Below are positions 52,476-62,287 of a stretch of DNA of 64,000 bases, in pieces. Numbering within the stretch: the stretch's first letter is position 1; every line of letters starts with the position of its first letter. This stretch comes from Paeniglutamicibacter sp. Y32M11 (GTDB lineage Bacteria > Actinomycetota > Actinomycetes > Actinomycetales > Micrococcaceae). The notes beneath the pieces were generated by a model that worked only from the letters and a program-made list of their open reading frames with translations, had not been told where the DNA came from and made no database searches. The stretch is from assembly GCF_019285735.1 (NCBI RefSeq), contig NZ_CP079107.1:4030001-4094000 (forward strand), written 5' to 3'. Position numbers and translations under genes: made by a program.

Positions 52476-54608
52476 TTAGCGGCTCGATTCCAGGTGATCT
52501 TTATCCATCGCGGCGCGCAAGCGTTGGTCAAATTCCGGCGCTAGCGTGCGCATATAGGTGTCGGAGATGTGGTGCTTGTCCCGATATACCAACACGTTCC
52601 CGGTCACCGCCGGGCAGAACTCGTTGCTGCAGAACTGGTCGGAGAAATCCAAGACATCAACCCGCGGATCGAGCTTGGCCGCAGGGAGCGTGAAGTCGTT
52701 GGCCTCGAAGGCCTTCGACTTCGGCGTGCCACAGGATTGAAGTTGTTCCGGATGCTGCACCACACAGTCACGCGCGTAGGTCTTCAGGCCCGGGCGCGGG
52801 GTGTCCAGAATCGGATAGACAGCAATGCCCGCATCCTCAAGTGCACCCCAGTATTGGGCAAAGCCCTCCGCGGCACCCTTGGCAAAGGCCGACCCGGCCC
52901 AGTGGCTGGTCACCACGGCGTCCACATCGCCCCGGGAAACGATCCGCTGAAGGGTGTCCTTATTGGCTTGCTGGCAGGAAATGCTGCCATTTTTCTCCGC
53001 CGTCCGCTCGGTGGCGGTGAAGGGGCAGGAGTTTTTCAGATACGTCAGGACCTTCCAGCCATGTTGCTCGGCGGTTGCTTCCACCGCCCTAAACCAATGG
53101 GCCGCGTGAGAATCCCCCACCAGGGCGATCGTAAATTTGCCGTTCTTGACGCCACGGGTACATTCGCGGGTCACCTCGGACTGCGGCTTTTGTACACATT
53201 CGCCCAGATCGGGCAGGTCGCTGGCGGCTTCCGCGGGGACCGGGACGATCTGTTTCATGCCCTGCAGGTAGGCGGGCGCCCCGGCGGGAACCGAAGCTGC
53301 GCCGAAACCCTCGGGAGGAGCGGCAAGCATCGTGGCCGCGGCACGTTCCTGAGCCACAACTTCGCGCTGGGCCAGCGCTCCCGGGGCTAGGGACATCGCG
53401 GCAACCAAGCTCAGTGCCACCGCGCCGACGCCCAGGGCCCGCCAGCTTGAGGAACGCAGTGGGGCGAAGTTCCGTGCGGGTGTTTCAACCCAGCGGTAAC
53501 TCGCCGTGGCCAGCAGCAGGCTGAGCACCAACAAGCCGATGCTCTGCAACGCTCGCGGCTCACGCTCGGCAAAGAAGAGGAAAAAGGTCAGTACCGGCCA
53601 ATGCCACAGATAAAGCGAGTAGGAGATGTTGCCCAACCACTGAACCGCCGAATGTTCCAACAGCTTTTGTGGGGCCAACCTCCCGCGGGTCTCCCCCGCC
53701 AGGATCACCGCCAGGGCGCCAAGCACCGGAAGGGCTGCCGAGGCCCCCGGGAACGGCGTTTTCGCATCATAACCAAAGGCCGCCACCGCGATGGCCGCCA
53801 AGCCAGCCCAGGCCACAGCGGTACGGACACCCGGTGTCTGGAACCATTTGATGGTCCGCGGCATCAGGCCCGGCTCCGCGGGGGCAAGACAGAGCGCCAG
53901 CAGGCCTCCGGCAGCCATTTCCCACACGCGGGCGGGGGTCACGAAGTAGGCCGCGGGATCCCCCGAGCCCACCAGAACCATCGAATAGGTCAGCGAGATG
54001 ATGATGATCGCGCCAAAGACCATGGCCAGGGCGGTACGTGGCAGGGCACCGCTCAGCCCCCGACGCCCCACACGTTCGGTCTTTTTGGCTGCCCAGTTAC
54101 GACGCCCCACCCACATGGCGAGCAGTACCAACAGCGGCCAGAAGAGGTAAAACTGTTCCTCCACGCCCAGTGACCAGAAGTGTTGCAGCGCCGTGGGAGC
54201 TTGATCGGCGGCCAGGTAGTCCACCGCGTTGGCAGCCAGCACCCAGTTTTCCACCGAGAATGCCGAGGCCAGCGCCGCGGTGCCCACCGTTTTCCACAGC
54301 GTGGAAGGAAGGAAAAGGAGCGTGGCGATGACTACCGCGATGATGACCACAAAGGCGGCGGGGAGGATGCGGCGCACGCGTGCCGCCCAGAATCCCGGCA
54401 GGTTGATCCGACCCGAGGTACGGACCTCGCGCAGGAGATGTCCGGTGATCAGGAATCCGGAGATGGCAAAAAAGACATCCACACCAACAAAGCCGCCCGG
54501 CACCAGGCGCGGTTCCAGGTGATAGGCCACGACCAGTGCGACGGCGAGGGCTCGCAGCGATTGAACCTCTGGCAGGAAACGGCGGGGCGGCTTTAAATCG
54601 GTGTTCAT
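52476..54608 (-). CDS. Acyltransferase-3 membrane protein with C-terminal SGNH domain
   Basis: A 710-residue OafA/YrhL-type O-acyltransferase. Residues about 15-400 form the integral membrane acyltransferase (SLRALAVALVVAYHLEPRLV with the conserved histidine, GGFVGVDVFFAISGFLIT, RRILPAAFVV, LWHWPVLTFF). After one more helix a periplasmic SGNH domain follows: the serine in ALVGDSHAAHW and the late aspartate-histidine in YRDKHHISD. Such fusions acetylate cell-wall or surface polysaccharides. The ATG at 54608 is chosen by homology; its ribosome site is weak. Confidence 0.9.
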   Translation of the reverse strand: MNTDLKPPRRFLPEVQSLRALAVALVVAYHLEPRLVPGGFVGVDVFFAISGFLITGHLLREVRTSGRINLPGFWAARVRRILPAAFVVIIAVVIATLLFLPSTLWKTVGTAALASAFSVENWVLAANAVDYLAADQAPTALQHFWSLGVEEQFYLFWPLLVLLAMWVGRRNWAAKKTERVGRRGLSGALPRTALAMVFGAIIIISLTYSMVLVGSGDPAAYFVTPARVWEMAAGGLLALCLAPAEPGLMPRTIKWFQTPGVRTAVAWAGLAAIAVAAFGYDAKTPFPGASAALPVLGALAVILAGETRGRLAPQKLLEHSAVQWLGNISYSLYLWHWPVLTFFLFFAEREPRALQSIGLLVLSLLLATASYRWVETPARNFAPLRSSSWRALGVGAVALSLVAAMSLAPGALAQREVVAQERAAATMLAAPPEGFGAASVPAGAPAYLQGMKQIVPVPAEAASDLPDLGECVQKPQSEVTRECTRGVKNGKFTIALVGDSHAAHWFRAVEATAEQHGWKVLTYLKNSCPFTATERTAEKNGSISCQQANKDTLQRIVSRGDVDAVVTSHWAGSAFAKGAAEGFAQYWGALEDAGIAVYPILDTPRPGLKTYARDCVVQHPEQLQSCGTPKSKAFEANDFTLPAAKLDPRVDVLDFSDQFCSNEFCPAVTGNVLVYRDKHHISDTYMRTLAPEFDQRLRAAMDKDHLESSR

Positions 54609-54706
54609 GCCCGCGAGCAAAGCACACACGCATGAACACCTCGTGACCTGCGAGTGTTAACTCGCTATCCGGTGCACGCTTTTATTGCGCCCTTCACGGT
54701 GCGTTG

Positions 54707-55984
54707 TTAGGCGGCGAAGAAGGCCGCGGAGATCTTGGCCAGGCGCAGCGGATCCTCCACTCCACACATTTCGCGCGCCGAGTGCATCGAGAGCAGCGGG
54801 ATGCCAACATCCACGGTGCGGATACCCAGACGCGTGGCGGTCAGCGGGCCGATGGTGGAACCGCACGGCATCTGATTATTGGAGACGAACTCCTGATACG
54901 GCACCTGAGCCTGCTCGCAGAGCCGGGCGAAGAGTGCCGCCCCAATGCCGTCGGTGGCGTAGCGCTGGTTCGCGTTGATCTTCAACAGTGGTCCGGCGCC
55001 CAGCAGCGGGCGGTTGGCCGGGTCGTGACGCCCCGCGTAGTTCGGGTGCACCGAGTGACCGGCATCGGCCGAGACGCAGAAGGAATTGGCGTAGGCGCGG
55101 TTGCGGTCCTGGGTGTCGGCGCCCAGGTGGTGCCCGATGCGTTCGAGCATGTCTTGGAGGAACGGGCCGCAGGCACCGGAGCGGGAGGAGGACCCGATTT
55201 CTTCGTGGTCAAAGGCCGCCAGCAGGGCAATGTGCTCACCGGTACCCGTCGCCGCGTGTTCGATCAGTGCCACCAGCGAGGCGTGCACCGAGGAGAGGTT
55301 ATCCAGCCGCCCGGAGGCAAAGAACTCGTTGGATCCGCCGAAGATTTCACCGGCTTGGGTGTCGGCCACCACCACGTCGTAACCGCCGATCTGCGCCGCG
55401 TCTACCCCCGCACTTTCGGCGAGCACTGCCAACACATCGGCTTCGGCCGGGTTGCCGATCCCCCACACGGGGTTCATGTGCGTCTGCTTGTCCAGCGTCA
55501 GCGAATCATTGACCGTCCGATCCAGATGGATGGCCAGCTGCGGGAAGCGCAGCAGCGCGCCGGTGCGGGCCAACACGGTGCGTCCGTCCTTCATCGCCAG
55601 CCGTCCGGCGAGCAAGAGCTCGCGATCCAGCCAGGAGTTCAGCAGCGGGCCGCCGTATACCTCGACTCCGGCCTGCAGCCAGCCGTGGGCCCCGGTGGTC
55701 GGCTTGGGCTTGAGCTTAAAGGAAGGCGAATCCGTGTGTGAGCCAAGGATGTGGAATCCGGTGCTCGCGGTGGCGTTGGCCGGCTGCACCCAGGCGATGA
55801 TCGCTCCGTCGCGGATCACATAGTGACCTCCGGGGCCCAGTTCCCAGGCAGCGTCCTCGGCGTGTGAGCTAAAGCCCGCGGCATCAAGTCTGCGCGCCGC
55901 CTCGGCGACCGCATGGAAGGACGAGGGCGAGGCCGCTACGAAGGCGGCGAGGTCGTTGATGTGCTTGATGGCTGCGCTGGGCAT
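54707..55984 (-). CDS. M18 family aminopeptidase
   Basis: A 425-residue aspartyl aminopeptidase-like zinc protease. Metal and catalytic segments: GSHTDSPSFKLKP near the start, SGRLDNLSSVHA, AAFDHEEIGSSSRSGA, DAGHSVHPNYAGRHDP and PLLSMHSAREMCG at the end. The ATG at 55984 follows CAAGGAA. M18 enzymes remove acidic N-terminal residues from peptides in the cytoplasm. Confidence 0.93.
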   Translation of the reverse strand: MPSAAIKHINDLAAFVAASPSSFHAVAEAARRLDAAGFSSHAEDAAWELGPGGHYVIRDGAIIAWVQPANATASTGFHILGSHTDSPSFKLKPKPTTGAHGWLQAGVEVYGGPLLNSWLDRELLLAGRLAMKDGRTVLARTGALLRFPQLAIHLDRTVNDSLTLDKQTHMNPVWGIGNPAEADVLAVLAESAGVDAAQIGGYDVVVADTQAGEIFGGSNEFFASGRLDNLSSVHASLVALIEHAATGTGEHIALLAAFDHEEIGSSSRSGACGPFLQDMLERIGHHLGADTQDRNRAYANSFCVSADAGHSVHPNYAGRHDPANRPLLGAGPLLKINANQRYATDGIGAALFARLCEQAQVPYQEFVSNNQMPCGSTIGPLTATRLGIRTVDVGIPLLSMHSAREMCGVEDPLRLAKISAAFFAA

Positions 55985-56032
55985 TCGAAACTTTCCTTGG
56001 CTGATATGGGGCAAGAGGTGCGAGAGAGGGGT

Positions 56033-56197
56033 TTAGGTTCGGGTACGAAACAGGGCCACCACTAGGGCCGCTACACCTGCAACGATGCTAGCCCACCCGA
56101 GGAGGGGAAGCGCGAAGTTGGTGATCAAAAATGCGCCGGCCACCAACAAGACCCCGGCCAGCAGGAGCCACGGCGAGCGCAGCAGTTCGGAATTCAT
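56033..56197 (-). CDS. 54-residue membrane protein
   Basis: A short ORF of 54 codons with AGGGGGAG before its ATG, starting 8 nt after the response regulator stop. The product has two hydrophobic helices, WLLLAGVLLVAGAFLITNFA and WASIVAGVAALVVALF, and a basic end RTRT. No family is recognised. Spacing implies co-transcription with the two-component genes, so an accessory membrane role is possible. Confidence 0.6.
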   Translation of the reverse strand: MNSELLRSPWLLLAGVLLVAGAFLITNFALPLLGWASIVAGVAALVVALFRTRT

Positions 56198-56205
56198 CAC
56201 TCCCC

Positions 56206-56922
56206 CTAGTAGTCAAGTCCCTGGCTGGGAATAACCAGACCGGTCTCATAGGCGTAGACCACTGCCTGGACGCGATCACGCAGGTGCAACTTGGTCAGGA
56301 TTCGCCGCACATGAGTTTTCACCGTGGCCTCGGAGAGGAAGAAGCGGTGAGCGATTTCGGCGTTGGAGAGTCCCTCGGACATCGCTCCGAGCACCTCGAG
56401 CTCGCGTGGGGTCAAGTCTTCGAGCAGCGGGTCCCGTTCCGGGGCAGTATTGTTGGCCCGGTTCGGGGTGCCGTTGCGCACATAGGTTTCCAGCAGTCGT
56501 GCCGTGACTCGGGGTGCGACCACCGCATCACCCGATGCCACCAGGCGCACCGCCTGCACCAGCTCTTCCGGGGCCACGTCCTTGAGCAGGAACGCACTGG
56601 CGCCGGCTTGCAACCCGGCGAAGGCGTATTCGTCGAGGTCGAAGGTCGTGAGGATGATGACCTTCGTATCGGGCAGCTCCCTGACGATGCGAGTGGTGGC
56701 CTCGATACCGTCCATGGTGGGCATCCGGACGTCCATGAGCACCACGTCCGGCTTTAACTTCAGCGCCTGGCGCACACCATCGGCACCGTCCGAGGCCTCA
56801 CCGAGGATGGCTAGATCGTCCTCACCCTCCAGGATGAGCCTGAAGCCCATGCGCAGCAACGGCTGGTCATCAACCAGCAGCACCCCAATGCGCGGTGTTG
56901 GAACTTCAACGGTGTCTGACAT
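56206..56922 (-). CDS. LuxR/NarL-type response regulator
   Basis: A 238-residue response regulator. The receiver domain has the acidic pair D18-D19, phospho-acceptor D64 (VVLMDVRMP), the switch threonine in IILTTFD and lysine in FLLKDVAPEEL. The LuxR-type DNA-binding domain is LTPRELEVLGAMSEGLSNAE then ATVKTHVRRILTKLHLRDR. It lies 10 nt behind the histidine kinase gene and forms a system with it; the ABC exporter genes upstream are the likely target. Confidence 0.93.
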   Translation of the reverse strand: MSDTVEVPTPRIGVLLVDDQPLLRMGFRLILEGEDDLAILGEASDGADGVRQALKLKPDVVLMDVRMPTMDGIEATTRIVRELPDTKVIILTTFDLDEYAFAGLQAGASAFLLKDVAPEELVQAVRLVASGDAVVAPRVTARLLETYVRNGTPNRANNTAPERDPLLEDLTPRELEVLGAMSEGLSNAEIAHRFFLSEATVKTHVRRILTKLHLRDRVQAVVYAYETGLVIPSQGLDY

Positions 56923-56931
56923 GTGTACGAT

Positions 56932-58269
56932 TCACGATCCTTGGTGTTGAGGCTTGATGGCCGTGGGCCGGGTGGCCGGCGGCGCGGGTTCTTCTGGACA
57001 ACGAGTCGGCCTCGGCAGCCTGAGGGTGGCCGTGACGGTCCACCCGCCGGAGGCGCTGGGGCCGGCCGTCAGGGACCCCTCAAAGAGGGCGGCTCGTTCG
57101 GCCATGCCGCGGATTCCCTGACCCGATCCAATGTTTTCGCGCAAGGAGCCTTGGTGGGTGCCGTCGTCATGGATGCGCACGCTCACGTCTTCGCCCTCGC
57201 GGTGCACCAAGACCTCCACCAAACTCACATTGCGACCATAGCGCAGCACATTGGTCAGTGATTCCTGAATGATGCGAAAAACGGTCAGTTGGAATGTCGC
57301 ACTCTCGGGCAATGTCGGCCCGGATTGGGTAAAGCGCAGTGGCAACCCCGCCACGGTGAATCCCGCGAGCATCTGTTCCACCGATTCGGCCGCCGGCTGT
57401 GGCTCTAGCGAGGTGTCCTCACCGGTGCGCAACACTCCGATCACCCGGCGCATGTCGCCCAGGGCTCGCCGCCCGGTGCTGGAGAGTTCGTTCAGGACCT
57501 CCCCCGCGCGCTTCGGGTCGCGTTTAAGCACCACCGCCGCACCATCGGAGAGGGCAATCATGACCGAGAGCGAATGCGCCACCACGTCGTGCATCTCGCG
57601 GGCGATCCGTGTCCGTTCGCGCACCCTGGCCAGCGTCTGGACGCGCTTGGCCCAGTTGTTCAGCTCCGCCTCGTGGAGTCGCTGGTTTCGCACCGCCGCG
57701 CCGATGGCCACCGCGGCGAAGTTCGTACCCAGCATCATGCCGATCACCAACGCCATGGTCAGTTCACGTCCACCCAGTTCGGCGAGGGTCGCTTGATCTT
57801 CGGGAGACTGGCTGAACATCGAGGGCATCCCAAAGATACTGAAGATCAGACCCTGCAGGGCGGTGAACAAGATCATCAGGATGTACATCCGCCGTGCCGA
57901 GTACTTGGTCGCCGCGGCATAAAGCGCCAGCCATAAACCCGTGCTTCCGCCCACGTAGGAGGAGTCCAGCAGGGTTGCCGAAGAGTCTAGGGCCACCGAG
58001 ACAAAAAGGACGAGCATCGGCCAGCCCCGCCGGAAGAAGAGCAAGATGCCCGAGAGCAGTAATAAAGCGACCGTGGGCCAGTGTGAGGACACGGCGGAAT
58101 CGATGATGCTGCTGGCCGTCAGCAGGAAATAGAGGACCACCACTGCACCGTCAACAAGGGTTGGATGCGCTCGCATAAAACGGCGGAGTCGGCCGATGCG
58201 GTGGGCCGAGAGCTCGTCAAAGCTCGCCTCCAGTGAACCGGAGGCGAGCTTTGACGTATTTTCTCTCAT
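56932..58269 (-). CDS. Sensor histidine kinase (HisKA_3 type)
   Basis: A 445-residue kinase of the NarL-partner class. Five or six hydrophobic helices span residues 35-200, then the phosphoacceptor histidine in RIAREMHDVVAHSLSVM. The ATP-binding domain follows, with VFRIIQESLTNVLRYG and GSGQGIRGMAERAALFEG. There is no extracellular sensor domain, so it may sense membrane stress or an exporter. It is followed by its regulator and preceded by ABC-2 exporter genes, an arrangement common in actinobacterial antimicrobial-peptide or drug resistance modules. Confidence 0.93.
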   Translation of the reverse strand: MRENTSKLASGSLEASFDELSAHRIGRLRRFMRAHPTLVDGAVVVLYFLLTASSIIDSAVSSHWPTVALLLLSGILLFFRRGWPMLVLFVSVALDSSATLLDSSYVGGSTGLWLALYAAATKYSARRMYILMILFTALQGLIFSIFGMPSMFSQSPEDQATLAELGGRELTMALVIGMMLGTNFAAVAIGAAVRNQRLHEAELNNWAKRVQTLARVRERTRIAREMHDVVAHSLSVMIALSDGAAVVLKRDPKRAGEVLNELSSTGRRALGDMRRVIGVLRTGEDTSLEPQPAAESVEQMLAGFTVAGLPLRFTQSGPTLPESATFQLTVFRIIQESLTNVLRYGRNVSLVEVLVHREGEDVSVRIHDDGTHQGSLRENIGSGQGIRGMAERAALFEGSLTAGPSASGGWTVTATLRLPRPTRCPEEPAPPATRPTAIKPQHQGS

Positions 58270-58298
58270 GATCTGAGCCTAGCGATTATTGCGACTGA

Positions 58299-59162
58299 TT
58301 AGATGTCGCGACGCTGCAGAACCAGGGCGGCGAGGATCAAGGGAATCAGCGACCACGCGGCCATGAGCAGGCCGTTTTGCCACTGTTCCAGCCCGCCGGG
58401 GGCCACCGTCAGCTGGGTTAGTGCGGTACCCGCCTGATCCGGGAGGAAGCGCATGGCCTTGGCCAGCCAATCGACCATCGTGCTGAACCCGCCCATGGCC
58501 ATGGGCAGAACAAAGAACAGTGCGGCCAGCACGACAATTCCGCCGGCGGAGTTGCGCAGCAGTCCACCGAGCGCCATGCCGATCAACGCCACCATCACCA
58601 CATAGAGCACACTGAACCAGAGGCTGCGCTGGAACGCTTCGGAGGAAAAGTCGATGTCCAGGTTGTAGTGCCCAACAATCGGCTTGACCACCAGGAAGGA
58701 CAGGAGAATCGAGACCAGGGCTACCACTGCCGCCACGATCGTGACCATCAGGGCCTTGGCCCAGAACACCATTTGGCGATTCGGGACGGCGACAAATGTT
58801 GATCGGGCCGAACCGGTGGTGAACTCGGAGCTCATCACCATGACGGCCAGCGCACCAACGATCAATTGGGCGAAGACCAGCCCACTGGCCGGGAGGGTGT
58901 TGGCGATACCACCAAGGTCTCCCATCTCGGCTGCCATCTCCGGGGATTCAGCGGCCATCTCTAGTGAGAACCCGATACCCCAGGAAACTACCGCTGCGAT
59001 GCCGACCATCACCACGATGGTTGCCAGCACCAGGATCAGCGTGGAGAGCAGGGAGCTGAATTTGATGAATTCGCTGCGCAGCACTCCCATAAAAGACACT
59101 TTTCCGTTGCCTGCTGCGCCGGGGCCGGCCGATCGCGGCCTAGCCATTGCCGTTGTACTCAT
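58299..59162 (-). CDS. ABC-2 type exporter permease
   Basis: A 287-residue membrane protein with six hydrophobic helices, first around VLRSEFIKFSSLLSTLIL and last ending in LILAALVLQRRDI. VMSSEFTTGSARSTFVAVPN is the conserved cytoplasmic segment of ABC-2 permeases. The ATG at 59162 is separated by one base from the stop of the ATPase gene, so the two are translated together. Substrate unknown; efflux is likely. Confidence 0.9.
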   Translation of the reverse strand: MSTTAMARPRSAGPGAAGNGKVSFMGVLRSEFIKFSSLLSTLILVLATIVVMVGIAAVVSWGIGFSLEMAAESPEMAAEMGDLGGIANTLPASGLVFAQLIVGALAVMVMSSEFTTGSARSTFVAVPNRQMVFWAKALMVTIVAAVVALVSILLSFLVVKPIVGHYNLDIDFSSEAFQRSLWFSVLYVVMVALIGMALGGLLRNSAGGIVVLAALFFVLPMAMGGFSTMVDWLAKAMRFLPDQAGTALTQLTVAPGGLEQWQNGLLMAAWSLIPLILAALVLQRRDI

Positions 59163-59163
59163 C

Positions 59164-60108
59164 TCAAGCCTGCTTTCCATTGGTGCCAGCAAAAGCCTGT
59201 TGGCCCAGGCTCGAGTGGTATTCAACGTCGTTTTGGGTCAGAGCCATGTAGGCCTCTTCGAGGGATTGCTGTTGCGGGGTCAGTTCATGCAGCAGAATGT
59301 TGTGATCAAGTGCCCGTTGGGCGATGGTGCGCCCATCAAGGCCCACCACCGAGATGGTTTCAGCGTCGAGCCGCGTCACCTGTATGTTCTCACCCAGGAG
59401 GGCGTTCATCAGGGCGTCTGCGTCGTCGGTCTTTACCCGGGCGGTAGGAAGATTCTGCCCGCTGATGACCTGTTCAATGGGTGCGTCGGCGATGATGCGG
59501 CCGCGGCCGATGATGATCAGGTGATCTGCGGTCAGCGCCATTTCACTCATGAGGTGCGAGGAAATGAATACCGTTTTGCCTTGTGCTGCCTGTTGCCGCG
59601 CCAGGTGGCGAACCCACTGCACACCCTCCGGGTCCAGTCCATTAACCGGCTCATCCAGGATGAGGGTCTGTGGGTCACCGAGCAACGCGACGGCGATGCC
59701 CAGACGTTGTCCCATGCCCAGGGAGAATCCGCCGACCTTTTTGGTTGCTACGGCGCTGAGCCCGGTGAGCTCAATGACCTCGTCGACCCGTGCATTGGGG
59801 ATCGAGTGGGTGGCAGCCAAGGAGCGCAGGTGGGTCCGGGCACTGCGCGATTTGTGGACGGACTTGGCCTCCAAAAGTGCGCCGACTTCACGCAGCGGGG
59901 CGGCGTGTTCGCCGTACTTGCGTCCGTTAACCGTCACGGTTCCGGTGGACGGTCGGTCAAGTCCGACGATCATGCGCATGGTGGTGGATTTTCCCGCGCC
60001 GTTCGGGCCGAGGAATCCGGTGACCTTGCCTGGCTGGACGGTGAAACTCACCGAATCTACTGCGCGCTTGACGCCATAATTTTTTGTCAATGCCTCTGCT
60101 GTGATCAT
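59164..60108 (-). CDS. ABC transporter ATP-binding protein
   Basis: A 314-residue ATPase. Walker A is GPNGAGKSTTMRM, the signature reads SLGMGQRLGIAVAL, Walker B LILDEPVNGLDPEG and the H-loop ISSHLMSEMAL. The C-terminal extension (VKTDDADALMNALLGEN) is typical of the drug/bacteriocin exporter ATPases. It pairs with the permease downstream; the two-component system follows on the same strand. Confidence 0.95.
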   Translation of the reverse strand: MITAEALTKNYGVKRAVDSVSFTVQPGKVTGFLGPNGAGKSTTMRMIVGLDRPSTGTVTVNGRKYGEHAAPLREVGALLEAKSVHKSRSARTHLRSLAATHSIPNARVDEVIELTGLSAVATKKVGGFSLGMGQRLGIAVALLGDPQTLILDEPVNGLDPEGVQWVRHLARQQAAQGKTVFISSHLMSEMALTADHLIIIGRGRIIADAPIEQVISGQNLPTARVKTDDADALMNALLGENIQVTRLDAETISVVGLDGRTIAQRALDHNILLHELTPQQQSLEEAYMALTQNDVEYHSSLGQQAFAGTNGKQA

Positions 60109-60242
60109 GAGGTCAACGCTACGGTGGTTATGGCCATCGGTCGCCGCTCCAGCGGATGATCTTCACCGGCGGATCCATCACTCTTTCGGCGTAGGGGTCA
60201 TCCCCTAGGGGACGCTTTCGGTACGGCGGCATTGGCACCGAG

Positions 60243-60689
60243 CTAGGAAGTGGCCTTTGTTTCGCGATACTCCTCGATCGAGACATTAAACCGGTGCATC
60301 AACTCCGCGAACTTGTTGACGTCCTCATCTGGCCAGTCGGCCAGAATTCGTTCAATGGCGTTCACCGAGTACTCGCGCACCTCCCGTAGCCGTGTTCTGC
60401 CCGCATTTGTCAGGGCGAATTTGCGTGCAACGCCGCCGACCGGATCCAGCACACGCTCAAGGAAGCCGCCACGCAATCCGACGGTTGTTTGGCGCTGCAG
60501 CGTTGATGCGTCCAAGCGGAAAACGGCGCTCAGTTCGCTAATCGACATGGGGCCTTGACCATCGATGCGGCTCATCAGCAGGTAGACGCTGCGGTCAAGT
60601 CCTTCACCGTTTCGATGCTGAGCGACCGTATAACGGCTCAGTAGCATCTGTTCGTATTCGATGTCCGCGACGCGACGTTCCATTGGCAT
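60243..60689 (-). CDS. MarR family regulator
   Basis: A 148-residue winged-helix protein. SMSELSAVFRL-like MSISELSAVFRLDASTLQRQ is the HTH, with the wing LERVLDPVGGVARKFALTNA following. The flanking helices form the dimer. It diverges from the MFS gene at 60778; inverted repeats lie between. Repression of the transporter, relieved by its substrate, is the usual arrangement. Confidence 0.9.
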   Translation of the reverse strand: MPMERRVADIEYEQMLLSRYTVAQHRNGEGLDRSVYLLMSRIDGQGPMSISELSAVFRLDASTLQRQTTVGLRGGFLERVLDPVGGVARKFALTNAGRTRLREVREYSVNAIERILADWPDEDVNKFAELMHRFNVSIEEYRETKATS

Positions 60690-60709
60690 ACTTCCCCCTT
60701 TAAGGATCC

Positions 60710-60756
60710 TACGATCGTACCCCGACGTGTACTATGAACATTCTATGCATTATGCA
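60710..60756. promoter_or_regulatory. Candidate MarR operator sites
   Basis: Two palindromes lie between the divergent MarR and MFS genes: TACGATCGTA (60710-60719) and TGCAT-T-ATGCA (60746-60756), the latter flanked by ACATTC and CACATTCC. They are the best symmetrical elements in the gap. Confidence 0.45.
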
Positions 60757-60777
60757 CATTCCGTCTGAAAGGCCCTC

Positions 60778-62232
60778 GTGTCCCACCCCATCCCGGCCGG
60801 CGCCGCTGGCCGCCGCCCAGGTCTAGTCGTTGGTGTCCTGGCTTCCGCCGGCATCGCCTCATCTATCACCCAGACCATGGTCACACCGCTGATTCCCCAG
60901 CTCCCCACGATTTTTAACACCCCGGCATCAAACACTGCGTGGATTATCACCGCGACACTTCTGGCCGCCGCCGTGGCAGTACCGATTTCGGGCCGCCTGG
61001 GTGACCTGTTCGGCAAGCGCCGGATGATCCTCATCCTGGCGATGCCGCTGATCCTGGGCGCCATCGTGTGTGCCATCGCCCCCACGGTGGAAATCATGAT
61101 CGCGGGACGGGCCATGCAGGGGCTGGGTTCGGGCATGGTGCCCCTGGCCATCGCCATGCTGCGAGATCTCGTTCCCAAGGAACGGCTCTCGTCGGCGATC
61201 GCCACCGTCAGTGCAACGATGGGTGTCGGAGGTGCAATTGGCATGCCGATCGCTGCGGCAGTTGTTGACTTCTCGAACTGGCGGGCACTGTTCTTCGGCA
61301 GCGCGGTCGTCACAATGATCGTTGTCCTGGCCATCTGGAAATTCATCCCCGCATTGCCCGCCGGCGCCTCGGGCCAGCGCTTTGACTGGTTGGGGGCCAT
61401 TGGATTGACCATCGGCTTAATTTCCCTCATCCTCGCCGTCTCCAAGGGATCCTCATGGGGCTGGGCAGCACCCATAACCCTGAGCCTGCTTGGCCTTGCT
61501 GCAGTTTCGCTGCTGTTGTGGGGCATCTGGGAGACACACACCAGGGATCCGCTGGTTGACCTGCGCACCGCCGTCATCCCTCGCGTGCTGCTGACAAATA
61601 TCGCGTCAATCTTCGTTGGCTTCGGCATGTATGCGAGCATGCTGGTCATGCCGCAGATCCTGCAGCTCCCCGCCGAGACCGGCTACGGTTTGGGACAGTC
61701 AATCCTCGCCGCCGGTCTGTGGATGGCTCCCGCGGGTCTGATGATGCTGGTGCTCTCGCCCGTGGGTGGCCGACTCACCAACTCGCGCGGCCCAAAGTTC
61801 ACCCTGGTACTGGGAGTTGCGATCATTGCGCTCGGCTACGGCGTTGGCCTGCTGGGCATGGGCAGCGCGTGGGGCCTGATGGCCACGAGCTTTGTCATCA
61901 ATGGCGGAGTGGCCCTGGCTTACGGCGCCATGCCATCAATCATCATGGGTGCGGTTCCGCGCAGCGAAACGGCTGCCGCCAACGGATTTAATACCCTAAT
62001 GCGTTCGCTGGGCACCACCACCGGCGCAGCTGTCGTCGGTCTGGTCCTGGCTCAGATGACCACCGACTTCGGCGGGGTTTCGGTCCCGTCGGAGGCCGGG
62101 TTCCGTGTCGCCTTGATTCTCGGCGCCGGCATCTCCGTCATCGCAGCCATTTTGGCCGCGTGCATCCCGGCTGCGGCCTCAAAGATCCCACTCGAGATTG
62201 CTCCCCAACAAGAAGTGGCCCTCGCCAAGTAA
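60778..62232 (+). CDS. MFS transporter, DHA2-like
   Basis: A 484-residue transporter with about 14 helices. Motif A is SGRLGDLFGKRRM; GRAMQGLGSGMVPLAIAMLR in helix 4 and GVGGAIGMPIAAAVVDFSNW in helix 5 (motif C-like) mark drug:H+ antiporters. It starts with GTG at 60778 and is controlled most likely by the divergent MarR protein. The substrate is unknown. Confidence 0.92.
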   Translation: MSHPIPAGAAGRRPGLVVGVLASAGIASSITQTMVTPLIPQLPTIFNTPASNTAWIITATLLAAAVAVPISGRLGDLFGKRRMILILAMPLILGAIVCAIAPTVEIMIAGRAMQGLGSGMVPLAIAMLRDLVPKERLSSAIATVSATMGVGGAIGMPIAAAVVDFSNWRALFFGSAVVTMIVVLAIWKFIPALPAGASGQRFDWLGAIGLTIGLISLILAVSKGSSWGWAAPITLSLLGLAAVSLLLWGIWETHTRDPLVDLRTAVIPRVLLTNIASIFVGFGMYASMLVMPQILQLPAETGYGLGQSILAAGLWMAPAGLMMLVLSPVGGRLTNSRGPKFTLVLGVAIIALGYGVGLLGMGSAWGLMATSFVINGGVALAYGAMPSIIMGAVPRSETAAANGFNTLMRSLGTTTGAAVVGLVLAQMTTDFGGVSVPSEAGFRVALILGAGISVIAAILAACIPAAASKIPLEIAPQQEVALAK

Positions 62233-62287
62233 ATGACGAGGTGAGCTTCTCCCCTCCCCGGCACCACCGTGAAGGTCCCGGCGCCGA

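Noticed and set aside
58684-60159. Long plus-strand ORF of 491 codons opposite the ABC exporter genes
   Set aside because: Antisense shadow in high-GC DNA; both minus-strand frames have full ABC motifs.
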